From an archaeon (lineage in GTDB: Archaea; Asgardarchaeota; Hermodarchaeia; Hermodarchaeales; Hermodarchaeaceae), in contig JABXGV010000044.1 in assembly GCA_016550485.1 (NCBI GenBank), positions 1 through 29,769 on the forward strand: DNA of 29,769 nt. Direction: 5' to 3'. A program made the translations under genes and the position numbers. The notes under the pieces are model-generated. The model was not told the DNA's origin. It saw nothing but the letters and a program-made list of their open reading frames with translations, and ran no database searches. Of the stretch, positions 1 to 6,844 are shown piece after piece (position 1 is the first letter of the stretch; the number at the start of each line of letters is the position of its first letter).

Positions 1-78
1 AGGAGCCTCGTGTAGAATGAGGAGGATGTAGAATTTTGAAAAATCATCCAAGGCAGCGTCAAGTGGTTGCTGATTCAA
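1..78 (-). CDS. PadR-like transcriptional regulator, N-terminus only (cut by left edge)
   Basis: An open frame starts at TTG 78 and runs off the left edge after 26 codons without a stop. The visible peptide includes FSKFYILLILHEAP, which resembles the first helix of PadR-family winged-helix regulators, where F-Y-[IV]-L-x-L-L is followed by a GP-x-HGYEI turn; that diagnostic turn lies outside the window. In-frame stop TAA occurs seven codons upstream of the TTG, so the start is confined to this short stretch. A TATA-like box (TATAAATTAA, minus strand, 117-126) lies about 40 bases upstream. The gene is divergent from the YHS protein, which it might regulate. The family call rests on a short peptide and could be wrong. 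Confidence 0.4.
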   Translation of the reverse strand, partial: MNQQPLDAALDDFSKFYILLILHEAP

Positions 79-210
79 TGTGGTCGCCTTTATTGGTTAT
101 GCATAAGACATAATAATTAATTTATAGTTTTCATAATTGAGAAAGATATTTATTAATGTATCGGTATCGATATATCCAGACAGAAACATTCACCTAACTG
201 AGGTGATAAC
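79..210. promoter_or_regulatory. Divergent promoter region of the PadR-like and YHS genes
   Basis: AT-rich stretch with a minus-strand TATA box (TATAAATTAA, 117-126) and a plus-strand one (TATTTATTA, 147-155, after the purine-rich GAAAGA). A perfect palindrome TATCGATA (165-172) sits just downstream of the plus-strand TATA box, in the right place for an operator near the transcription start of the YHS gene. No regulator binding has been shown. Confidence 0.4.
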
Positions 211-351
211 ATGGCAAAAGATCCAGTATGCAATATGGAAGTAGAAGAAACTAGCAAGTATTGGACTGACTACAAGGGGCAAACCTACTACTTCTGTTGC
301 CCAGGTTGCAAGGCTAGATTCGAAAAAGACCCAGAGAAATACCTCTCCTGA
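211..351 (+). CDS. Small YHS-domain metal-binding protein
   Basis: A 46-residue protein consisting of a single YHS domain. It opens with DPVCNMEV, has an aromatic middle (YKGQTYYFCCPGC) and ends in FEKDPEKYLS, the usual YHS pattern of DPVC-x-M-x-V followed by YYFC-x2-C-x3-F-x3-P-x2-Y. The cysteines at about 7, 29, 30 and 33 are the likely metal ligands. Such stand-alone domains occur next to heavy-metal transporters and regulators and are thought to bind Cu, Zn or Ni, or to act as metallochaperones. A Shine-Dalgarno-like AGGTGAT lies seven bases before the ATG. It is transcribed away from a PadR-like regulator, which fits a metal-responsive pair, but no transporter is visible here. Confidence 0.85.
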   Translation: MAKDPVCNMEVEETSKYWTDYKGQTYYFCCPGCKARFEKDPEKYLS

Positions 352-410
352 ATCACACACCTAATCCATTTCAATGCGTACAGCTGCCCATCAAGCAGCT
401 AGACAGTGCG

Positions 411-1310
411 CTAATCTACGAGGTTTTTCAGGTAAATCTTGTGCTGACCGAGTTTACCATCAAAGTTCACAGCTGATGCGCGAACAAGATCGGGAGATTT
501 TGTAGCTGCATGGAGACCTGCCCGCATACCAGCTTCAACAGCCGGGCGGCTCAGACCGTTAAGCACAATTTCATAGACGCTAGTAACACCCTTGGGAACT
601 AGGCTGTCAGGTACTTGTTCTCGGAGGGTGGGGCATAAGCGCGTGTTAGTCGTAGCCTTAAGGAATTGATGGCGATTAGCACCAACCTTGCTGCCGCTGC
701 GGCAGATACCACCTGGAAATGGTGCGACACACCCATCGACTTCATGGATTGCAGCGACTGCAGCTTCAGCAGCTTTGAGTGTTCCTTCAGGTGTCTTGCC
801 CATCAAAATCAGGTTCCCTCCACCGACACCTTTAGCGATACCGAATTTTTCATCGATGATGAATTCGCCCTCGATTACAGGAATTCGCCACATAAGGAAT
901 TTGTCTCCAACGCGTTTCCGGTCTTCGAACCCGTCGCCAAAATATCTGAGTTGATTACCGACATCCGCCCATTCGGTAGCATCGTCTAGAGCGTTGAAAA
1001 CAGCGGTGGTTGGGCAGGTCAGTATGCACTGTCCTGTCCGTTTTCGGAGTTGTTTGACTAGATCCTTTGTCGTGAGAGCAGCGAAGAGAAGTGTTATACC
1101 CGGTCGCCCGTCAGGCGTTTCAGCGGCGGGAATAACCCGATCAATCCCAGCTTCGACTTTGCATTCAATCACAGAGGTCGCGAAGCCAGCCGTGCTTAAG
1201 GCGGCGGTTTTCGCCCACTCGGGAGTGGCAGCGGTGAACAGGATTCTAGCGACCTGCATGTCAAAGGCTTCTGCAAAAGTGTCTTCGATTTCGACTCCAT
1301 TCAGTTTCAT
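411..1310 (-). CDS. ftr: Formylmethanofuran:tetrahydromethanopterin formyltransferase
   Basis: Cytoplasmic enzyme that moves the formyl group between formylmethanofuran and tetrahydromethanopterin, the second step of the archaeal C1 (methyl) branch. The 299-residue product has the family hallmarks: N-terminus MKLNGVEIEDTFAEAF, AGIDRVIPAAETPDGRPG, the central YFGDGFEDRK and IPVIEGEFI, VGGGNLILMG, AAVAAIHEVDGCVAPFPGG, and the C-terminal NFDGKLGQHKIYL. Length matches the usual 295-300. I placed the start at ATG 1310 because that gives the conserved N-terminus; a longer reading from ATG 1361 or TTG 1364 would overlap the upstream gene and adds residues not seen in the family. It is the last gene of a minus-strand unit behind the radical SAM and ubiA genes. 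Confidence 0.95.
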   Translation of the reverse strand: MKLNGVEIEDTFAEAFDMQVARILFTAATPEWAKTAALSTAGFATSVIECKVEAGIDRVIPAAETPDGRPGITLLFAALTTKDLVKQLRKRTGQCILTCPTTAVFNALDDATEWADVGNQLRYFGDGFEDRKRVGDKFLMWRIPVIEGEFIIDEKFGIAKGVGGGNLILMGKTPEGTLKAAEAAVAAIHEVDGCVAPFPGGICRSGSKVGANRHQFLKATTNTRLCPTLREQVPDSLVPKGVTSVYEIVLNGLSRPAVEAGMRAGLHAATKSPDLVRASAVNFDGKLGQHKIYLKNLVD

Positions 1311-1360
1311 GATTGCGAACCCTGCACTTGTTGAACTGAGGTGAGATAATAAAGTTTGCA

Positions 1361-2224
1361 TCAAATCAGATACGCTAGGGCAAAACCCACGTAGGCAATG
1401 ACAAACAGGAGGTACATATGCTTCCAGGAGACGTGGTTGCCCTCTAATGTTAACTCATCAGGCTTTCTCAGAAGCAGGTATACAATGAATAGCCCGTAGA
1501 TAGCCAGCATTGTAAGCGGTAGGGAAGCTACGGACAATATTGTGAAGGACACCCCAACGGGAATTAGAAGGAAGGGTATAACGAAGAATGGTGAAATTAT
1601 CTGCGCAGCTCTTTTTGCACCGTATCTGACGGGTAGTGTCATGATACGGTAAATCCGGTCTCCTTTGATATCGCTGAAATCCTTTGTAGTGGCTGCCCCA
1701 AGTAGATAGAAGCTGAAAATTCCTCCGATGAACCAAGGAAGCAGCATATCGATAGGTTTGATTGTTACCCAACCCGCAACGAAAAGCAGACAGCCACGTA
1801 CCAGTGCTATGGATACATTAGACAGCAAGGTATGATTCTTCAATCTTAATGGTGGGGCAGAGTAGAAGATGGTGATGATCACTGTAACCAGCATAATTAG
1901 GAAAAATACAAGGTTTACCGTAAGAGATAGGATTACTGAGATAGCGTAAATTATCCCGCCAAAGAGACCAGCCTGCTTTCTAGTTAGCCTTCCAGACGGT
2001 AAGGGCCTATCTGGTTTGTTGATTCTGTCAACGTCAACATCGAAAACCTGATTCACCGCATTTGAGGCGCCATTGGCTAGCATCGCTGCCACGGCACCGA
2101 TAAGTATGAATGGCGTGAAGTTGGCGACCGGGGTGACATTCATGGCTATTATAGCGGCTGTGATGAAAGCAATGAAGGGAGCTATCAGCGTAAAGGGGCG
2201 GAGTAGAAGAAGAAAAGCCTTCAC
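1361..2224 (-). CDS. ubiA: UbiA-family prenyltransferase, probably digeranylgeranylglyceryl phosphate synthase
   Basis: Integral membrane protein of 287 residues with about eight to nine hydrophobic helices. It carries the first Asp-rich motif N58-x3-D62-x3-D66 followed by RINKPDRPLPSG, and a second one, KDFSDIKGD, near residue 185. Both chelate Mg-diphosphate in UbiA enzymes. In archaea the commonest member attaches the second geranylgeranyl chain to geranylgeranylglyceryl phosphate during ether-lipid synthesis; that is my preferred role. A quinone, chlorophyll-like or heme prenyltransferase is possible because the family is hard to split by eye. Start is GTG 2224 with GAGGG seven bases upstream. 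One base separates it from the radical SAM gene, so the two are surely cotranscribed. Confidence 0.85.
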   Translation of the reverse strand: MKAFLLLLRPFTLIAPFIAFITAAIIAMNVTPVANFTPFILIGAVAAMLANGASNAVNQVFDVDVDRINKPDRPLPSGRLTRKQAGLFGGIIYAISVILSLTVNLVFFLIMLVTVIITIFYSAPPLRLKNHTLLSNVSIALVRGCLLFVAGWVTIKPIDMLLPWFIGGIFSFYLLGAATTKDFSDIKGDRIYRIMTLPVRYGAKRAAQIISPFFVIPFLLIPVGVSFTILSVASLPLTMLAIYGLFIVYLLLRKPDELTLEGNHVSWKHMYLLFVIAYVGFALAYLI

Positions 2225-2225
2225 T

Positions 2226-3410
2226 TTAAACCCTCAATAGTTTTAATTTAAAATAGGCTCTGAAAAGAGCTTTCATCACGCCTAGACGCAGCCGCTTCCA
2301 CAGGTATCTCTTGTCAGTGAGGTATTTACCTTCATCAGGAAGCATGATGATGCTCACGAGTATGTTTGGGGCGATACCGATAGGTATGTTGTTTTCTAAA
2401 CATACCTCATAGACTCTCTTAAAGATTGGAATCATGTCTTCGGTCTTAGGAGGATTCTCCATTTCCAAGTCTGTCCCTACACAGGGCCTGAACACGCACA
2501 CATTACTTACTATCCCCTTAGCGGCAAAGTGTTCAATGGCTTCGATTGTACTTTCTGCGCTTTCTAATCCTGCGATAATCTCACCAGAGACTTTTCCCTT
2601 TCCGAACAACTCCACACAATATTCCATTGCGTCCATGTAGGCTTTCTGTCCTATGTATTGGTGTTTGCCAGGACACACCTCCTTGAATCTTCTTGGGTCG
2701 AATAGCTCTAAGCAAAAGGAGACATGATTAACGCCTAATTCTTTGAGTGTATCATACTTTTCCAAGCGCTTGGAAGGAGGGCATTGTACACCAACAAGCA
2801 GCCCTGTTCTTTCCTTCACTGCTCTGATGTAGGGTTCAAGTTCATCCAGCGATGTACCCTCATAGAATCCAGTATTGAAGTGAACAAAGGTAATACCCAC
2901 TTCTTTACGCGCGGCTCGGACTGTTTCCACTACCTCTTCCACGGTTTTTTCGAGTTCTTCTGTCTCTCCTAGCGTTAGTCCAACTGAACAGAATCTGCAG
3001 TTCTGTTTGGGCTTCATAGTCCAGAACCCGCACATCTTTGTTGGATAGATTGCGAGGTAAGTGCCTTGCATGACACCAATTCTGGACATTAGTTTCCCGG
3101 AGCACGCCTTTTGTGTATAGAATCGTGGCGCTTTAGGCAAGGTCACTTCGAACACATAATCTCCTGCTTTCCGTAACACGTACCTTCCAGCTTCTTTGTG
3201 TAATGTGTAGGGAGACTTCGGACAGAAATGCTCTACTACTGGAGCGTTAATCCAGACATTATCAGGGAGAATCATCTCAAGGCCGCTTCCCAGACCGCCC
3301 CTTGTTCGAAGAATCGGTGTGCCATCTTTCTCCAGTTCGCAACTCCTGTCGATGCGAAGACCCTTGCAAAACAGGTCTAGTTTTACATAGCCAGGATTCA
3401 CGTCAGGCAT
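2226..3410 (-). CDS. Radical SAM protein with an unusual CX10CX2C motif
   Basis: A 394-residue soluble protein. The likely cluster-binding motif is C127-x10-C138-x2-C141 within KMCGFWTMKPKQNCRFCSVG, wider than the standard CX3CX2C. The rest fits a radical SAM barrel: HFNTGFYEG after the second strand, LLVGVQCPPSKR, LGVNHVSFCLELFD, a GEIIAGLESAE glycine-rich stretch around residues 280-290 and NVCVFRPCVGTD. The first 110 residues form a separate, beta-rich N-terminal segment. It leads the operon radical SAM-ubiA-ftr. The tight link to a prenyltransferase suggests action on a lipid or prenylated product, but I cannot name the substrate. A TATA-like element (CTTAAAAGC, minus strand, 3469-3477) lies about 60 bases before the ATG. 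Confidence 0.8.
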   Translation of the reverse strand: MPDVNPGYVKLDLFCKGLRIDRSCELEKDGTPILRTRGGLGSGLEMILPDNVWINAPVVEHFCPKSPYTLHKEAGRYVLRKAGDYVFEVTLPKAPRFYTQKACSGKLMSRIGVMQGTYLAIYPTKMCGFWTMKPKQNCRFCSVGLTLGETEELEKTVEEVVETVRAARKEVGITFVHFNTGFYEGTSLDELEPYIRAVKERTGLLVGVQCPPSKRLEKYDTLKELGVNHVSFCLELFDPRRFKEVCPGKHQYIGQKAYMDAMEYCVELFGKGKVSGEIIAGLESAESTIEAIEHFAAKGIVSNVCVFRPCVGTDLEMENPPKTEDMIPIFKRVYEVCLENNIPIGIAPNILVSIIMLPDEGKYLTDKRYLWKRLRLGVMKALFRAYFKLKLLRV

Positions 3411-3468
3411 CTTCCGTCTTTATTGGCTCAAGTGTCTCTTAATCAGTATCAATGGTTTACTCGCCAAG

Positions 3469-3542
3469 CTTTTAAGTACCAAAGTAAGTTTCAGTCTATT
3501 TGAATCGATTAGCAGTAATATGCTAGGTAGTCGCCTATAAGG
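3469..3542. promoter_or_regulatory. Divergent promoters of the radical SAM and fwdC operons
   Basis: Two archaeal TATA-like boxes face away from each other: CTTAAAAGC on the minus strand (3469-3477) serves the radical SAM-ubiA-ftr unit, and CTATAAGG on the plus strand (3535-3542) is about 32 bases before the fwdC start, giving a very short leader. C1 genes lie on both sides, so one regulatory region may set the level of ftr, fwdC and mch together. Confidence 0.45.
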
Positions 3543-3573
3543 GCTATTAGACACTGTATGGAGCAAAGAAGCC

Positions 3574-4455
3574 ATGCCAAAAGCTGGATCAAAAGTTGTA
3601 TTACATTCGGAAATCGAGCCAGAAGACCTTATTCCCATCAATGCCAGTGTTCTAACACCTGATGCTATTGTTGGTAAGTCCATAGAGAAAATCAGGAAAA
3701 TCAAACTCTGGCATGGGAACCGCCAGGTTCCACTTGGTAAGCTTTTCAGAGCGGGCTTTTCAGCAGGTCTTGACATGGGAGGTCCAGCTCTTGATATTCA
3801 CGGTCCTATCCCCACCGTCCGTCGTTTAGGAGAGAACATGACTAGAGGAAAAATCATTGTGCACGGCGATGTAGGGATGCATTGTGGCGCAAGGATGAAA
3901 GGTGGGCTCATCAGGGTTGAAGGCAACGCGGACCATTGGTTGGGTGCTGAGATGTCCGGCGGCCAAATCCTAGTGGAGGGTAGTGTGGGCGATAAAGCAG
4001 CCTCTGCATACCTAGGAAGTAAGTATGGGATGAATGGCGGTAGCCTCCACATCAAAGGTAATGCAGGTCATGAGCTAGGTATGGGAATGCGACGCGGCGT
4101 CATCGTGGTTGAAGGCGATACCGACTCCTTTACGGGGACGCGAATGCTAGCTGGTACGATTTTTGTAAGGGGTAAGCTTGGTAGTCGGGCTGGCGCATCT
4201 ATGCGATATAAGGGTAGCATCATTACCATTGGTCACGTGACCGAACTACTGCCTACACATGTCTATAATGGTGAATACCAGTCTATGCTCTTTCTCCGCC
4301 TGCTCTTCGATGCTATCGAAGGTGAAATTGCTGGTATTAAATTCACGGAGAAAGAGCGCGAGGGACCCTACCACCGCTTTACTGGTGATTTTGCGGCTGG
4401 CGGTCAAGGTGAACTGCTCTTCCTGAGTGAGAATAACAGAAGTCTCGGTGGTTAG
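3574..4455 (+). CDS. fwdC: Formylmethanofuran dehydrogenase subunit C
   Basis: Subunit C of the tungsten or molybdenum enzyme that fixes CO2 onto methanofuran. The 293-residue product is dominated by the beta-helix repeat typical of FwdC and of the glutamate synthase alpha C-terminal domain: successive turns G-x-I-x-V-x-G-[DN]-x-G-x-x-[LM]-G, for example GKIIVHGDVGMHCGARMKGG, LIRVEGNADHWLGAEMSGG, GSLHIKGNAGHELGMGM and GVIVVEGDTDSFTGTRM. The N-terminal 60 residues precede the first turn, and a mixed 70-residue tail follows. In the known complex FwdC carries no redox centre. Subunits A, B, D and the ferredoxin-like ones are not in this window. ATG 3574 has GGAG ten bases upstream. The next gene, mch, starts four bases after the stop. 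Confidence 0.93.
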   Translation: MPKAGSKVVLHSEIEPEDLIPINASVLTPDAIVGKSIEKIRKIKLWHGNRQVPLGKLFRAGFSAGLDMGGPALDIHGPIPTVRRLGENMTRGKIIVHGDVGMHCGARMKGGLIRVEGNADHWLGAEMSGGQILVEGSVGDKAASAYLGSKYGMNGGSLHIKGNAGHELGMGMRRGVIVVEGDTDSFTGTRMLAGTIFVRGKLGSRAGASMRYKGSIITIGHVTELLPTHVYNGEYQSMLFLRLLFDAIEGEIAGIKFTEKEREGPYHRFTGDFAAGGQGELLFLSENNRSLGG

Positions 4456-4459
4456 GATA

Positions 4460-5431
4460 ATGTCAGATAAGCGTAGTCTGAACAAACTAGCTATGGATGC
4501 GGTAAAGCAGCTCACAAAGTACAAAGAGGCGTTGCGTGTCAAAGTTCACCGCGCTAAGTGCAAGACCACAATCATCGACTGCGGCATCGAGGTGCCCGGG
4601 AGCCTTGAGGCGGGACGGCTTGTCTCTGAGGCGTGCATGGGAGGGCGCGGGACCGTCGTTATAGCTACAACAACTGTAGGCAGCCTCTTCTTCCCTGCGG
4701 CACAGGTCACAACCGATGACCCAGCCCTAGCGTGTCTTGGTGCCCAAGTCGCAGGATGGAGCATCAAAGTGGACGATTTCTTTGCACTGGGATCGGGTCC
4801 AGCCCGCGCTCTAGCCCGTGTGGAAACCAAGCTCTTCGACCACTTGCACTACACTGACAGCCACAAGGAAGCTGTATTACTGTTGGAAACCCGGACGATC
4901 CCTGGCGCCGCGGTTTGTGAATATATTGCCGACAAATGCGGAGTAACACCAGATAACCTATACCTCCTAGTTGCTCCCACCGCTAGCATTGTGGGCTCTG
5001 TCCAAATTGCTGCGCGGATTGTAGAAACACCCATCCACAAACTCGAGAACCTCAAGTTTGATCCCCATAAAATTCTAAGTGGAGTTGGTATCACTCCAAT
5101 CGCACCAGTTGCCCGTAAAGACAACCGTGCAATGGGTCTGACAAATGATGCTATCCTCATGATGGGACAGACCTTTTTCTTTATCCGATCCTCTGAGGGT
5201 GATGATATTGAAGCCCTTGTGCAGAAGATTCCCTCGTCAACCTCCTCATCATATGGGAAACCCTTCCGTCAAATCTTCAAGGAAGCAAAGGGTGACTTCT
5301 ACAAGATCGACCCCGGCCTCTTTGCCCCAGCAATGATTTCAATCTCGGATCTTCGCACCGGCACGCTCCACACAGCGGGGCAAATCGACCCTGACCTCTA
5401 CCTCGAATCCATCGAAACCAGCTTGGATTAG
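4460..5431 (+). CDS. mch: N5,N10-methenyltetrahydromethanopterin cyclohydrolase
   Basis: Interconverts 5-formyl- and 5,10-methenyl-tetrahydromethanopterin, the third step of the archaeal methyl branch, in the cytoplasm. The 323-residue product shows the family pattern: SLNKLAMDAVKQL at the N-terminus, IDCGIEVPGSLEAGR, RLVSEACMGGRGTV, DDPALACLGAQVAGWSI, FFALGSGPARAL, VAPTASIVGSVQIAARI, GVGITPIAPVARKD, and APAMISISDLRTGTLHTAG close to the C-terminus. Length agrees with known Mch (about 320). Start ATG 4460 was chosen over an earlier in-frame GTG-type start at 4427, which lies inside fwdC and adds non-conserved residues. The four-base gap to fwdC implies one mRNA and translational coupling. Confidence 0.95.
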   Translation: MSDKRSLNKLAMDAVKQLTKYKEALRVKVHRAKCKTTIIDCGIEVPGSLEAGRLVSEACMGGRGTVVIATTTVGSLFFPAAQVTTDDPALACLGAQVAGWSIKVDDFFALGSGPARALARVETKLFDHLHYTDSHKEAVLLLETRTIPGAAVCEYIADKCGVTPDNLYLLVAPTASIVGSVQIAARIVETPIHKLENLKFDPHKILSGVGITPIAPVARKDNRAMGLTNDAILMMGQTFFFIRSSEGDDIEALVQKIPSSTSSSYGKPFRQIFKEAKGDFYKIDPGLFAPAMISISDLRTGTLHTAGQIDPDLYLESIETSLD

Positions 5432-5493
5432 TAAAGGAAAAGGCTTTAAGCGTTAATTTTGAGGAATTTTAGTGAATTCCCCCCTAATTTTGG

Positions 5494-5856
5494 GTGATAA
5501 AAATAGCACCAACCAGAAGACCAAATGATATTTCCCCCCAAGAAGTGGCAGAACGCTTCTATAAACTTCTATCAGAAGGAAATAAGGAAGAATGGCTTAA
5601 AACTTTCACCGCTCATCACCAGAGCATGGCTGACCGTTACGGTTCATCACCAGACATGTATTGGAGAGCATATGAAAGGGTCAAATACACCTACCGTTAC
5701 ATCCCTGGGAGAGATGAAATCGGCGACAACAGATGCCGATTCTGGTTCCAGCGGATTAAACCTGACGGTTCTGAGACAGGAATGCCCCTGCCTATCACGG
5801 TCATTCGAGACCAAGACTCGGGCGGCGAATGGCGTGTCGACGTCGCCACGATCTAG
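5494..5856 (+). CDS. NTF2-like small protein, tandem paralogue 1
   Basis: A 120-residue protein, first of three tandem paralogues. It shares with them the pattern P-x-E-[VI]-A-x-x-FYK, GNKEEWLKTF, H-Q-x-x-A-x-x-YGSSPD-[ML]-YWRA, TYRY-[IL]-P-x-RDE, CRFWFQRIKPDG, GMPLP and a C-terminal SGGEWRVDVATI. Two helices with a glycine-rich loop, then strands ending in GEWRVD, resemble NTF2/SnoaL-like cone folds, which act as small enzymes or ligand-binding domains. I do not recognise a named family, so the function is unknown. No signal peptide or membrane helix is visible. The start is GTG 5494; no better in-frame start lies near it, and its Shine-Dalgarno is weak. Confidence 0.7.
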   Translation: MIKIAPTRRPNDISPQEVAERFYKLLSEGNKEEWLKTFTAHHQSMADRYGSSPDMYWRAYERVKYTYRYIPGRDEIGDNRCRFWFQRIKPDGSETGMPLPITVIRDQDSGGEWRVDVATI

Positions 5857-5870
5857 TTGAGGTGTTATGA

Positions 5871-6209
5871 ATGAAACCCGGAACCCCCCCTGAAGAAATT
5901 GCTCAGCTGTTCTACAAACACATGGCAGAGGGTAACAAGGAAGAATGGCTTGCCACCTTTACCGCCTACCATCAGCGCACTGCAAAGAGCTATGGGTCAT
6001 CCCCTGATCTATACTGGAGAGCGTATCAGAAAATCAAGTGCACGTACCGCTATCTCCCAGAAAGGGATGAGAGAAGCGAAAATAGCTGCCGATTCTGGTT
6101 TCAGCGAATCAAGGCTGACGGAACAGAAACAGGCATGCCACTGCCTATCAGAATCATGCGTGACGAAGAATCTGGCGGTGAATGGCGAGTAGATGTTGCA
6201 ACGATTTAA
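5871..6209 (+). CDS. NTF2-like small protein, tandem paralogue 2
   Basis: A 112-residue protein and the closest copy to paralogue 1: EEWLxTF, YGSSPD-L-YWRAY, CRFWFQRIK and GGEWRVDVATI are the same in both. ATG 5871 is preceded by GAGGTG at a good distance and starts exactly where the family similarity starts (MKPGTPPEE), so it defines the natural N-terminus of the family. Fourteen bases separate it from the first copy, so the pair is cotranscribed and may form a heteromeric assembly. Likely NTF2-like by the helix and strand order; function unknown. Confidence 0.72.
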   Translation: MKPGTPPEEIAQLFYKHMAEGNKEEWLATFTAYHQRTAKSYGSSPDLYWRAYQKIKCTYRYLPERDERSENSCRFWFQRIKADGTETGMPLPIRIMRDEESGGEWRVDVATI

Positions 6210-6273
6210 TCACAGATTGCTAATCTCGCAGCTCTAGTTACCCAGCAGATTTCCAAAAAACTAATAGACCAAG

Positions 6274-6678
6274 TTGAAAAGTGTTAGAAAGACAACTCTG
6301 TTTTTGGAGGCGTTAAAGACGACTGTAAAACCGGGCATGAGCCCACAAGAAATCGCTCAGCTGTTTTACAAGCTGATTGAAAAACAAGACCGTGACGAAT
6401 GGCTGAAGACCTTCAGTAAATGGCACCAAGATCGAGCTGACCGGTACGGATCTAGCCCAGACCTTTATTGGCGCGCTGCCATGCGCATGCAGAAGAAATA
6501 CGGCTACACGTACGTGTACCTCCCCAACAAGGACCAGCAGATTAACGAGGAGTACTGGAAAATCTGGTTCCAACGAGTAAACCGCGACGGAAACGAAAGC
6601 GGAAGCCCGCTCCCCATCCACATCCGCAGAGATAGCGAGTCGGGAGGAGAGTGGAGGGTCGATACCGCAACGGTCTAA
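6274..6678 (+). CDS. NTF2-like small protein, tandem paralogue 3
   Basis: The most divergent of the three copies, up to 134 residues. It keeps EIAQLFYKLI, DEWLKTFSKWHQ, RADRYGSSPDLYWRA, FQRVNRDG, GSPLPI and SGGEWRVDTATV. It has a five-residue insertion around YGYTYVYLPNKDQQ and has lost the CRFWF cysteine (IWFQR instead). The start is uncertain: TTG 6274 gives 134 residues, whereas the family similarity starts only near residue 18. A GGAGG at 6306-6310 precedes no ideal start codon; ATG 6337 would cut into the conserved first helix region. The 64-base gap to copy 2 is larger than the gap before it. A hairpin terminator follows. Confidence 0.65.
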   Translation: MKSVRKTTLFLEALKTTVKPGMSPQEIAQLFYKLIEKQDRDEWLKTFSKWHQDRADRYGSSPDLYWRAAMRMQKKYGYTYVYLPNKDQQINEEYWKIWFQRVNRDGNESGSPLPIHIRRDSESGGEWRVDTATV

Positions 6679-6704
6679 TCCCTTGGCTTCGATATCAAAA
6701 AACT

Positions 6705-6722
6705 CTGTATAATTAAATACAG
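6705..6722. promoter_or_regulatory. 18-base inverted repeat CTGTAT-AATTAA-ATACAG
   Basis: Perfect six-base arms around an AT-only spacer that also resembles a TATA box. It lies between the third NTF2-like gene and the hairpin terminator, 120 bases before the antiporter genes. It could be an operator combined with a promoter for the antiporters, or part of the termination region. Confidence 0.3.
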
Positions 6723-6730
6723 TCTAGCTC

Positions 6731-6776
6731 GGGGAGCGATGATTTTTCAGACTCCCCTTTTCCCTTTCTTTTTCTG
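6731..6776 (+). terminator. Hairpin plus T-rich tract after the NTF2-like genes
   Basis: GGGGAG (6731-6736) pairs with CTCCCC (6752-6757) around a 15-base loop, followed by TTTTCCCTTTCTTTTTCTGTT. This is a good candidate end for the three-gene plus-strand transcript, since archaeal RNA polymerase terminates at T-rich tracts with or without a stem. Confidence 0.55.
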
Positions 6777-6844
6777 TTATGCTGTAACACTCGATAAATT
6801 GCGTCTAGGCAACGCTTTTTTTAGGAAGACAGAGAACTAGGTGT

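Noticed and set aside
2226..3410. Biotin synthase or lipoyl synthase
   Set aside because: The cysteine spacing (CX10CX2C) and the lack of the second cluster or conserved Arg/Asn pattern do not fit either family.
3420..3776. Minus-strand open frame opposite the fwdC start and the intergenic region
   Set aside because: The translation has no family features and overlaps the well-supported fwdC gene and its promoter.
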